A stretch of DNA of 13,711 bases, from the NCBI GenBank assembly GCA_028690555.1, contig JAQVBA010000017.1:1-13711 (forward strand), written 5' to 3'. Positions 7,609-13,711 of this stretch are shown in pieces (the first letter of the stretch is position 1; each line of letters opens with the position of its first letter). The position numbers were made by a program, and so were the translations under genes. The notes beneath the pieces are model-generated. The model made no database searches. It had not been told where the DNA came from and saw nothing but the letters and a program-made list of their open reading frames with translations. The stretch is from Acholeplasmataceae bacterium (GTDB lineage Bacteria; Bacillota_I; Bacilli_A; Acholeplasmatales; Acholeplasmataceae).

Positions 7609-7723
7609 GCTGCGTGAAATGCACGCGATGTATATTGAGTTTACGGCTCAATGAAGCCGTAAATATTTTTTAAAACAAAATATGAAACACTTGGATATGT
7701 GTTTGAAGAAAGGAGATCTACAA
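7609..7723 (+). promoter_or_regulatory. Structured mRNA leader of the str operon, candidate attenuator
   Basis: About 115 nt of untranslated leader contain four possible hairpins. P1: GCGTG (7612-7616) with CACGC (7622-7626). P2: ATTGAG (7634-7639) with CTCAAT (7647-7652). P3: TTTACGGCT (7640-7648) with AGCCGTAAA (7655-7663), nine perfect pairs, followed by TATTTTTT (7664-7671). P4: AAACAC (7685-7690) with GTGTTT (7699-7704), just before the ribosome site AAAGGAG. P2 and P3 share bases 7647-7652, so only one can form, and P3 plus its T run looks like an intrinsic terminator. This is the geometry of a terminator/antiterminator switch. The ligand is unknown; a ribosomal protein of the operon is one possibility. 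The structures are read by eye, without energy calculation. Confidence 0.55.
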
Positions 7724-8152
7724 ATGCCAACTATTTCGCAACTCGTAAAAAATGGTAGAACAGACAAAAAGTACAAATCAAAATCACCAGCTCTAGGGTA
7801 TGGATTTAACAGTCTTCAAAAGAGCGAAAGTGATTATACATCCCCACAAAAACGTGGTGTATGTACACGTGTTACAACCATGACACCGAAGAAACCTAAC
7901 TCTGCTTTACGTAAGTATGCCCGTGTTCGTTTGAGTAACCAAACAGAAGTTACTGCTTACATCCCAGGTATTGGTCACTCTTTGCAAGAGCACAGCGTGG
8001 TATTGATTCGTGGTGGTCGTGTTAAGGACCTTCCAGGGGTACGTTACCATATCGTACGTGGTACATTAGACGCATCAGGCGTTGCAAACCGCAAACAAGC
8101 ACGTTCAAAATATGGCGCTAAGCGTCCAAAGGCTACAGCAGCTAAAAAATAA
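7724..8152 (+). CDS. rpsL: Ribosomal protein S12
   Basis: A small-subunit protein of the decoding centre, 142 residues, that monitors codon-anticodon pairing. It starts MPTISQLVKNGR, has the SPQKRGVCTRV segment and the invariant TPKKPNSALRKYARVRL. K57 there equals E. coli K43 (K42 in the mature protein), so the classic streptomycin-resistance position is wild type, and VKDLPGVRYH carries the other conserved decoding-loop residues. The N-terminal insertion seen in low-GC Gram-positives (about 14-34) is present. The start at 7724 follows AAGGAG (7710-7715) with eight bases between; an in-frame ATG at 7682 has no ribosome site and would add 14 residues foreign to S12. First gene of the str operon. 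Confidence 0.98.
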   Translation: MPTISQLVKNGRTDKKYKSKSPALGYGFNSLQKSESDYTSPQKRGVCTRVTTMTPKKPNSALRKYARVRLSNQTEVTAYIPGIGHSLQEHSVVLIRGGRVKDLPGVRYHIVRGTLDASGVANRKQARSKYGAKRPKATAAKK

Positions 8153-8195
8153 CAAAAACTAAAATATTATTAATCGAAAGGAAGAAGGTGAACTC

Positions 8196-8666
8196 ATGCC
8201 ACGTAAAGGACATGTTGTAAAACGCGACGTTTTACCAGATCCAATTTATCATTCAAAACTTGTCACTCGTATTGTAAACACAATTATGCTTGATGGTAAA
8301 AAAGGAACTGCTCAATCAATTTTATATGGTGCGTTCAACCGCGTCAAGGAAGCCACAGGTCGTGAGCCAATTGATGTGTTCAATGAAGCACTTAACAACA
8401 TTATGCCGGTTTTAGAAGTTCGTTCTCGTCGTATTGGTGGTCAAAACTACCAAGTACCAACAGAAGTAAGAGCTTCAAGAAAAACAACATTAGGATTAAG
8501 ATGGTTAATCAACTACGCACGTTTGCGTAATGAGAAAACTATGGAAGAAAGATTAGCGAAAGAAATCATCGATGCATCACAAGGTTTAGGTGCAGCTGTG
8601 AAGAAACGCGAAGATGTACACCGCATGGCTGAAGCAAATAAAGCATTTGCTCACTATCGCTGGTAG
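8196..8666 (+). CDS. rpsG: Ribosomal protein S7
   Basis: A primary 16S rRNA-binding protein that nucleates the head of the small subunit and contacts E-site tRNA. It is 156 residues, the standard length. It starts MPRKGHVVKRDVLPDPIY, has the ALNNIMPVLEVRSRRIGGQNYQVP region (beta hairpin and rRNA contact) and ends with AEANKAFAHYRW. AGAAGGTGA (8183-8191) is a strong ribosome site. It lies 43 bases after rpsL. In E. coli S7 represses its own operon by binding the rpsL-rpsG spacer; I see no clear matching structure in this short spacer. The stop is doubled (TAG TAA). Confidence 0.98.
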   Translation: MPRKGHVVKRDVLPDPIYHSKLVTRIVNTIMLDGKKGTAQSILYGAFNRVKEATGREPIDVFNEALNNIMPVLEVRSRRIGGQNYQVPTEVRASRKTTLGLRWLINYARLRNEKTMEERLAKEIIDASQGLGAAVKKREDVHRMAEANKAFAHYRW

Positions 8667-8681
8667 TAAGGAGTTAACATT

Positions 8682-10754
8682 ATGCCTCGTGTATTCCCAT
8701 TAGAAAAAACGCGCAATATCGGCATTATGGCCCATATTGACGCTGGTAAGACAACTACGACGGAAAGAATACTTTTCCACACAGGAAAAATTCATAAATT
8801 GGGTGAAACTCACGATGGTTCTGCGACAATGGACTGGATGGAACAAGAACAAGAACGCGGGATTACGATTACATCCGCTGCAACCACAGCGTATTGGAAA
8901 GAATACCGTATTAATGTTATTGATACCCCAGGTCACGTTGACTTCACGGTTGAAGTATCAAGATCACTTCGCGTATTAGATGGCGCGGTTGCTGTCTTAG
9001 ACGCACAAGCCGGGGTAGAGCCTCAAACGGAAACCGTTTGGAGACAGGCCACCGAATATAAAGTCCCACGTATTGTATACGTGAACAAGATGGATAAAAT
9101 TGGTGCTGATTTTGCAAGAGCAATCAAAACCATGCATAACCGTCTTGGTGTCAAAGCATTCCCGATCCAATGGCCGATCGGCGCAGAATCTGATTTTAAA
9201 GGAATCATCGACATCATCGAAATGAAAGCTTATGAATATGATGGAAATCAAGATGAAGTTAGCAAAGAAATTCAAATTCCAGCTTATTTAAAAGATATCG
9301 TTTTAGAAAAAAGAGAACAACTCATTGAAGCAATTGCTGATTTCGATGAAGAACTTATGATGAAATATCTTGAAGGTGAAGAAATCACAGTTCCAGAAAT
9401 TAAAAGAGCTATCCGTAAAGGAACGCTTGCTGTGAAATTTTTCCCAGTCATTTGTGGATCATCCTTTAAAAATAAAGGCGTTAAGCTTATGCTTGATGCA
9501 ATCGTTGAATATTTACCTGCACCAACAGATATTGACTCTGTAATTGGACATAATTCACATGATGAAGAAGTATTGCGTCATCCAAATGATAATGAGCCAT
9601 TTACAGCACTTGCTTTTAAAGTGATGACAGACCCATATGTTGGTCGTCTAACATTCTTTAGAGTATATTCAGGTTCAATTTCTGCAGGATCCTATGTATT
9701 AAATACCTCAAAAGGTAAAAAAGAACGTTTTGGTCGTGTGCTTCAAATGCATGCGAATCACCGTGAAGAAATTAAAGAAGTATTCGCAGGTGACATTGCC
9801 GCAGTTGTTGGTTTAAAAGATACCACAACAGGTGATACATTAACTGGAGAAAGAGATGATATCATCTTAGAATCCATGGTATTCCCTGAACCGGTGATTA
9901 ACGTTGCGATTGAACCAAAAACAAAACAAGACCAAGATAAGATGGGTGTGGCTTTACAAAAACTTGCTGAAGAAGACCCAACATTTAGAACATTTACCGA
10001 TCATGAAACTGGTCAAACCATTATTGCTGGTATGGGTGAATTACACTTAGACATCATCGTTGATCGTATGAGAAGAGAATTTAAGGTTGAAGCAAACGTT
10101 GCTGAACCTCAAGTATCTTATCGTGAAACAATTTCTGGAGAAGCCGATATTGAAGGTAAATTCGTTCGTCAATCTGGTGGTCGTGGACAATACGGTCACG
10201 TTGTAATTAAGTTTGAACCAAACCCAGGTAAAGGATTCCAATTCGTTGATAAAATTGTCGGTGGCGTTATTCCGAGAGAATATATTCCTGCCGTTCAAAA
10301 AGGTTTAGAAGAAGCATTACCTAATGGTATTATTGCCGGTTATCCAGCAATCGATATTAAAGCAACGCTTCATTATGGATCTTATCATGATGTCGACTCA
10401 TCTGAAATGGCATTTAAAATTGCAGCTTCAATGGCTTTAAAAGAAACAAAGTCAAAAGCAAGTCCAATCTTATTAGAACCTATCATGGACGTCGAAGTTA
10501 TCGTGCCAAACGATTATGTCGGTAACGTTATTGGAGACTTAACATCAAGACGTGGACGTCTTGAAAGTCAAGAAGGACGCGATAATGCCGTAGCAATTCG
10601 TGCATTCGTTCCATTAGCTGAAATGTTTGGTTATGCGACTGCATTACGTTCAAATACGCAAGGTCGTGCGGTCTTCATGATGCAATTTGCACATTATGAA
10701 AAGACACCAAAATCAATTATGGAAGAAATTATTAAAAAGCGTGGAGTCAATTAA
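8682..10754 (+). CDS. fusA: Elongation factor G
   Basis: The GTPase that drives translocation of tRNA and mRNA and, with RRF, splits ribosomes. It is 690 residues, the normal length. G motifs: AHIDAGKT (17-24), the switch I region ending in ERGITI, DTPGH (81-85) and NKMD (135-138). The later domains follow in order without interruption, including the conserved GRGQYGHV segment of domain IV and the C-terminal GYATALRSNTQGRA motif of domain V. AAGGAG (8668-8673) overlaps the doubled stop of rpsG, 15 bases before the ATG, so it is co-transcribed with rpsL and rpsG. Confidence 0.98.
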   Translation: MPRVFPLEKTRNIGIMAHIDAGKTTTTERILFHTGKIHKLGETHDGSATMDWMEQEQERGITITSAATTAYWKEYRINVIDTPGHVDFTVEVSRSLRVLDGAVAVLDAQAGVEPQTETVWRQATEYKVPRIVYVNKMDKIGADFARAIKTMHNRLGVKAFPIQWPIGAESDFKGIIDIIEMKAYEYDGNQDEVSKEIQIPAYLKDIVLEKREQLIEAIADFDEELMMKYLEGEEITVPEIKRAIRKGTLAVKFFPVICGSSFKNKGVKLMLDAIVEYLPAPTDIDSVIGHNSHDEEVLRHPNDNEPFTALAFKVMTDPYVGRLTFFRVYSGSISAGSYVLNTSKGKKERFGRVLQMHANHREEIKEVFAGDIAAVVGLKDTTTGDTLTGERDDIILESMVFPEPVINVAIEPKTKQDQDKMGVALQKLAEEDPTFRTFTDHETGQTIIAGMGELHLDIIVDRMRREFKVEANVAEPQVSYRETISGEADIEGKFVRQSGGRGQYGHVVIKFEPNPGKGFQFVDKIVGGVIPREYIPAVQKGLEEALPNGIIAGYPAIDIKATLHYGSYHDVDSSEMAFKIAASMALKETKSKASPILLEPIMDVEVIVPNDYVGNVIGDLTSRRGRLESQEGRDNAVAIRAFVPLAEMFGYATALRSNTQGRAVFMMQFAHYEKTPKSIMEEIIKKRGVN

Positions 10755-10759
10755 TCCAC

Positions 10760-10788
10760 TTGCAAAAATAACCCTATTCATATACAAT
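10760..10788 (+). promoter_or_regulatory. Possible internal promoter for tuf
   Basis: TTGCAA (10760-10765) and TACAAT (10783-10788) are 17 bases apart in the 91-base gap between fusA and tuf, giving four and five matches of six to consensus. The -10 lies inside an inverted repeat, TATTCAT (10775-10781) and ATGAATA (10787-10793). A separate tuf promoter would allow EF-Tu to be made in excess over EF-G, as is known in other bacteria. The rest of the gap shows only A-rich leader and the tuf ribosome site. Confidence 0.45.
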
Positions 10789-10845
10789 GAATATGGTAAA
10801 TATAAACAAAAAAATAACACTTTCTTATAGGAGGAAAAATTAAAA

Positions 10846-12030
10846 ATGGCTAAACAAAAATTTGAAAGAACTAAGCCACATGTTAACATTGGTACAATTG
10901 GCCACGTTGACCATGGCAAAACAACTTTGACTGCTGCAATTACAAATGTATTTGCTAAGCAAGGTCTTGCTAGTATTAAAGATTATGCATCAATCGATAG
11001 CGCACCAGAAGAAAAAGAACGCGGTATTACAATTAATACTGCACACGTAGAATATGAAACAACAAAACGTCACTATGCACACGTTGACTGCCCAGGTCAT
11101 GCTGACTATGTTAAAAACATGATCACAGGTGCTGCTCAAATGGACGGCGGTATCTTAGTTGTGTCTGCAGCAGACGGCCCTATGCCACAAACTCGCGAAC
11201 ACATCTTATTATCACGCCAAGTAGGCGTACCTAAGCTTGTCGTATTTATGAATAAAGCTGATATGGTTGACGATGAAGAACTTCTTGATTTAGTTGAAAT
11301 GGAAATTCGTGAATTATTATCAGAATATGATTTCCCAGGAGACGATATTCCTGTGATTCGTGGTTCAGCACTTGGTGCATTGAATGGCGATCCAAAATGG
11401 GAAGCTAAAGTTCAAGAATTAATGGATGCTGTTGATGCTTACATCGACACACCAGTTCGTCAAACTGACAAACCATTCTTGATGCCAGTTGAAGACGTAT
11501 TCACGATTACTGGTCGTGGAACAGTTGCTACTGGACGTGTTGAACGTGGTCAAGTAAAAGTTGGTGACCAAGTAGAAATCGTTGGTATTACTGATACTAA
11601 ATCAACTGTCGTAACTGGCGTTGAAATGTTCAGAAAATTATTAGATTATGCTGAAGCTGGAGACAACATCGGTGCACTTCTTCGCGGTATTAACCGTGAC
11701 CAAGTAGAACGTGGTCAAGTTTTAGCAAAACCAAAATCAGTGAACCCACACTTCAAGTTTGAAGCACAAGTTTACGTATTATCAAAAGAAGAAGGCGGAC
11801 GCCACACAGCATTTTTCTCAAACTACCGTCCACAATTCTATTTCCGTACAACTGACGTTACAGGTGTGATTACACTTCAAGAAGGTACTGAAATGGTTAT
11901 GCCAGGAGATAACACTGTCATGATCGTTGAACTTATCCACCCAATCGCGATCGAAGAAGGAACTAAGTTCTCTATTCGTGAAGGCGGACGTACTGTTGGT
12001 GCAGGATCAGTTGTTAAAATCTTAGAATAG
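10846..12030 (+). CDS. tuf: Elongation factor Tu
   Basis: The GTPase that brings aminoacyl-tRNA to the ribosome, usually the most abundant protein in the cell. It is 394 residues. G motifs: GHVDHGKT (19-26), ERGITI, DCPGH (81-85) and NKAD (136-139), followed by the two beta-barrel domains ending in GGRTVGAGSVVKILE. Nothing is missing. The ribosome site AGGAGG (10829-10834) is strong, with a rather long 11-base spacing. It is the last gene of the str operon, possibly with its own promoter. The start MAKQKFERTKPHVNIGTIG is typical of the Bacillus/Mollicutes lineage. Confidence 0.98.
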   Translation: MAKQKFERTKPHVNIGTIGHVDHGKTTLTAAITNVFAKQGLASIKDYASIDSAPEEKERGITINTAHVEYETTKRHYAHVDCPGHADYVKNMITGAAQMDGGILVVSAADGPMPQTREHILLSRQVGVPKLVVFMNKADMVDDEELLDLVEMEIRELLSEYDFPGDDIPVIRGSALGALNGDPKWEAKVQELMDAVDAYIDTPVRQTDKPFLMPVEDVFTITGRGTVATGRVERGQVKVGDQVEIVGITDTKSTVVTGVEMFRKLLDYAEAGDNIGALLRGINRDQVERGQVLAKPKSVNPHFKFEAQVYVLSKEEGGRHTAFFSNYRPQFYFRTTDVTGVITLQEGTEMVMPGDNTVMIVELIHPIAIEEGTKFSIREGGRTVGAGSVVKILE

Positions 12031-12043
12031 TCAAAAACATTTG

Positions 12044-12067
12044 AAGAGGCGAAAGCCTCTTTTTTTT
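12044..12067 (+). terminator. Intrinsic terminator after tuf
   Basis: A perfect 7-bp stem, AAGAGGC (12044-12050) with GCCTCTT (12055-12061), closed by a stable GAAA tetraloop and followed by eight T (12060-12067). It ends the str operon and is the best-formed terminator in the window. Confidence 0.95.
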
Positions 12068-12131
12068 GTTTAGATAGCAATTATTCCCAAGATTTCCCAT
12101 CGTTTATGGTTTGGGGCTTTAAAGGAGATGT

Positions 12132-12165
12132 TTCGCACATGGTTTTATCATTTGTATGATAAAAT
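12132..12165 (+). promoter_or_regulatory. Probable tatD promoter with overlapping inverted repeat
   Basis: TTCGCA (12132-12137) and TATGAT (12155-12160) stand 17 bases apart; alternatively TGATAAAAT (12157-12165) reads as an extended -10. Both candidates are overlapped by a perfect inverted repeat, TTTTATCAT (12143-12151) and ATGATAAAA (12156-12164), separated by TTGT. Its position across the spacer and -10 suits a repressor operator, but AT-rich palindromes also occur by chance. Confidence 0.45.
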
Positions 12166-12192
12166 ATGGATTAGAAAGCGAGATGACATTTG

Positions 12193-12954
12193 ATGATCGA
12201 CACACATGCTCATTTAAACGTAGAAGAATTCAATAATGATTTGGATGCCACGATTGCTCGCGCCAAAGAGCATCAAATCAATCACATCATTGTCATTGGA
12301 ATGGATAAAAAATCAAATCAAAGAGCTCTAGAAATTGCTGAAAAATATGAATTTGTTTATGCATCGGTTGGTGTGCATCCTGGTTATGTAGATCATGAAG
12401 ATACAGAGCACATCATAAATCTATTAAAACATCCTAAGGTTGTAGCAATCGGCGAATGTGGTTTAGATTTTTATTGGACTAAAGAAAACATCGACCAACA
12501 AAAAGAATTTTTTTTAAAACAAATTGAATTAGCAGTAGAAACAAAATATCCTTTGATCATCCATACAAGAAATTCATTTGCTGAAGCATATGAAATGATT
12601 AAACCTTTCAAAGGGAAAGTTAATGGTGTATTTCATTGTTTTAGTTCAACGATTGAAGATGCAAAAAAAGCTATCGATTTAGGATTTTATATTGGAATTG
12701 ATGGTCCTGTAACTTATAAAAAAGCTTTTGATACCGTAGAACTCGTAAAAAATATCGATTTAAAACATATATTGATTGAAACAGATAGTCCTTATTTAGC
12801 TCCAGTTCCTTTTAGAGGGAAGAGAAATGAACCAAGTTATGTTAGGTTTGTTGCAGAAAAAATCGCTGAAATTAAAAATATATCATTAGATGAAGTGATT
12901 CATCAAACAAGTTTAAATGCAAAAATGTTATTTAACATAGGAGGCAACTTATGA
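12193..12954 (+). CDS. tatD: TatD-family metal-dependent hydrolase / DNase
   Basis: A TIM-barrel amidohydrolase of the TatD/YcfH family (253 residues), members of which are Mg-dependent 3'-5' exonucleases or deoxyribonucleases with proposed roles in DNA repair and nucleic acid turnover. The metal ligands are all present: H5 and H7 (IDTHAH), E88 (GECGLDFYW), H124 (IIHTRN), H148 (FHCFSS) and D198 (ETDSPYLAP). FRGKRNEP after the last aspartate is the family's usual signature. The ATG at 12193 gives the standard start MIDTHAHL; a TTG one codon earlier is possible. The ribosome site is weak (GAGATGA, 12180-12186). Its stop overlaps the next gene's start by ATGA. The exact substrate is not settled for this branch. 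Confidence 0.93.
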   Translation: MIDTHAHLNVEEFNNDLDATIARAKEHQINHIIVIGMDKKSNQRALEIAEKYEFVYASVGVHPGYVDHEDTEHIINLLKHPKVVAIGECGLDFYWTKENIDQQKEFFLKQIELAVETKYPLIIHTRNSFAEAYEMIKPFKGKVNGVFHCFSSTIEDAKKAIDLGFYIGIDGPVTYKKAFDTVELVKNIDLKHILIETDSPYLAPVPFRGKRNEPSYVRFVAEKIAEIKNISLDEVIHQTSLNAKMLFNIGGNL

Positions 12955-13711
12955 AAAAACGCAGTATGTTTATCATTTTACTTATCATGTTTTTGGGGTT
13001 TATTTCAGGATGTTCTTTAATCGAAGAACCCGAAACACCTTATGTTCCAACACAATCATATGAAGAACAACGAATTAAAATGATTGAAGAAGTTGAAAAA
13101 TCTGTCGTTATCGTACAAACGGATAATGGCCATGGTTCTGGCATCGTGTATCGTAAGGAAACTATCGTCGACTCTACGCTATTTAGATATTATGTTATGA
13201 CAAATAATCATGTCATTGAAGATGGTGGAGAAATCATTATTCGATATGGCAATGAAGGGCCAAGAATTCCTGTTAGAAGCTATGCAAGTTCAGCGGTTTA
13301 TGACATTGCTGTTTTAATCATTGAAACTGAAGAAGAACTTGAATTTCATTTGATTGAACCACTAGAAAATCCTGGAACAAAACTTGAAATCAAAAAAGGA
13401 CAAGATGTTTATGCAATTGGAACTCCCCAAGATATTAATAAATACAATTATGTGACACAAGGCATCGTTAGTTTAGCGACGTTCCCATATAATGGTGTGG
13501 ATGGATTAGCCATCATGCATGATGCTGAAGTAAACCCTGGAAATAGTGGTGGACCATTATTTAATCTTGAAGGTGAGGTTATTGGCATTAATGTTGCAAA
13601 AGTTACGGATGTTAATACAGAAGAAGGTGTCATTGCTGCTGAAGGTTTGAATTATGCAATTAATATTAATATGGCAGCAGTTTTAGTCAATGGATTTACA
13701 GAAGATGATTT
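12951..13711 (+). CDS. Lipoprotein with HtrA/trypsin-like serine protease domain, 3' end outside window
   Basis: A secreted, membrane-anchored protease cut off by the window edge after about 253 codons. Residues 1-20 form a lipoprotein signal (K2K3R4, a hydrophobic stretch at 6-18, lipobox ISGC), so C21 should be lipidated and the enzyme held on the outer face of the membrane. An acidic, proline-containing linker (about 24-40) precedes a chymotrypsin-fold domain with a full triad: H87 (TNNHV), D118 (YDIAVL) and S199 (GNSGGPLF). This is the S1C (HtrA/DegP) pattern. Whether a PDZ domain follows cannot be seen. Start: AGGAGG (12939-12944), six bases before the ATG, inside the end of tatD, with ATGA overlap. 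Likely roles are quality control or cleavage of surface proteins; substrates are unknown. Confidence 0.9.
   Translation, partial: MKKRSMFIILLIMFLGFISGCSLIEEPETPYVPTQSYEEQRIKMIEEVEKSVVIVQTDNGHGSGIVYRKETIVDSTLFRYYVMTNNHVIEDGGEIIIRYGNEGPRIPVRSYASSAVYDIAVLIIETEEELEFHLIEPLENPGTKLEIKKGQDVYAIGTPQDINKYNYVTQGIVSLATFPYNGVDGLAIMHDAEVNPGNSGGPLFNLEGEVIGINVAKVTDVNTEEGVIAAEGLNYAININMAAVLVNGFTEDD

Noticed and set aside
7682..7723. Upstream in-frame ATG giving a longer S12
   Set aside because: No ribosome site precedes it, the added 14 residues are foreign to S12, and the ATG at 7724 has an ideal AAGGAG and the family's normal start.
8997..9275. Minus-strand open frames inside fusA, rpoC and tuf
   Set aside because: They have no ribosome sites, no recognisable domains and lie opposite strongly conserved genes; they are shadows of coding bias.
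10741..10759. GTGGA/TCCAC hairpin across the fusA stop as a terminator
   Set aside because: Only five pairs, a nine-base loop and no T run; it would not stop transcription before tuf.
12074..12193. Open frame upstream of tatD ending in TGA that overlaps the tatD ATG, including a 21-codon ORF from ATG at 12128
   Set aside because: The ATG directly abuts the AAAGGAG with no spacer, no other standard start exists in the frame, the peptide is unusually tryptophan-rich, and the likely tatD promoter lies inside it. It is probably a chance frame, though the overlap is curious.
1..13711. CRISPR arrays, tRNA or rRNA genes, IS elements, attachment sites
   Set aside because: I looked for regular repeats, cloverleaf-like segments, transposase motifs and terminal repeats and saw none; the intergenic space is too short for most of them.

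Overview
The window is an AT-rich stretch of a bacterial chromosome with every gene on the + strand. The proteins look like those of a low-GC Gram-positive relative, and the best fit is an Acholeplasma-type Mollicute. EF-Tu, S12 and RpoC are of the Firmicutes/Mollicutes type. TGA is used as a normal stop (psuK, the FNT gene, tatD) and tryptophan is TGG throughout, so this is the standard code and not the UGA=Trp code of Mycoplasma/Spiroplasma. The genus is inferred from protein resemblance only.

Layout: (1) 1-2912, the 3' end of rpoC, closed by tandem stops and an intrinsic terminator. (2) 2977-4811, a two-gene pseudouridine-salvage operon, psuK-psuG, coupled by an ATGA overlap and ended by a terminator that overlaps the last codons. 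(3) 4912-7533, a three-gene operon with its own -10 element: an alpha-oxoamine synthase that best fits a bacterial serine palmitoyltransferase (SPT), a short-chain dehydrogenase/reductase that could be the 3-ketosphinganine reductase, and a short formate/nitrite-transporter-family membrane protein. (4) 7574-12067, the str operon rpsL-rpsG-fusA-tuf. It has a near-perfect promoter (TTGACA-17-TATAAT), a structured leader of about 115 nt with mutually exclusive hairpins, a likely extra promoter before tuf, and a GAAA-loop terminator. (5) 12068-13711, tatD (possibly under an inverted-repeat operator) overlapping by ATGA with a lipoprotein of the HtrA/trypsin-like serine protease family, which runs off the window.

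The housekeeping part is ordinary. The unusual part is the block of about 4.6 kb between rpoC and rpsL. In many Firmicutes these genes are nearly adjacent, separated at most by a small L7Ae-like gene; here two metabolic operons occupy the gap. The SPT-reductase pair is the most interesting content: it suggests the first two steps of sphingoid-base synthesis in a Mollicute-like cell, where membrane lipid composition matters greatly because there is no wall. The second lead is the str-operon leader, which has the geometry of a transcription attenuator.
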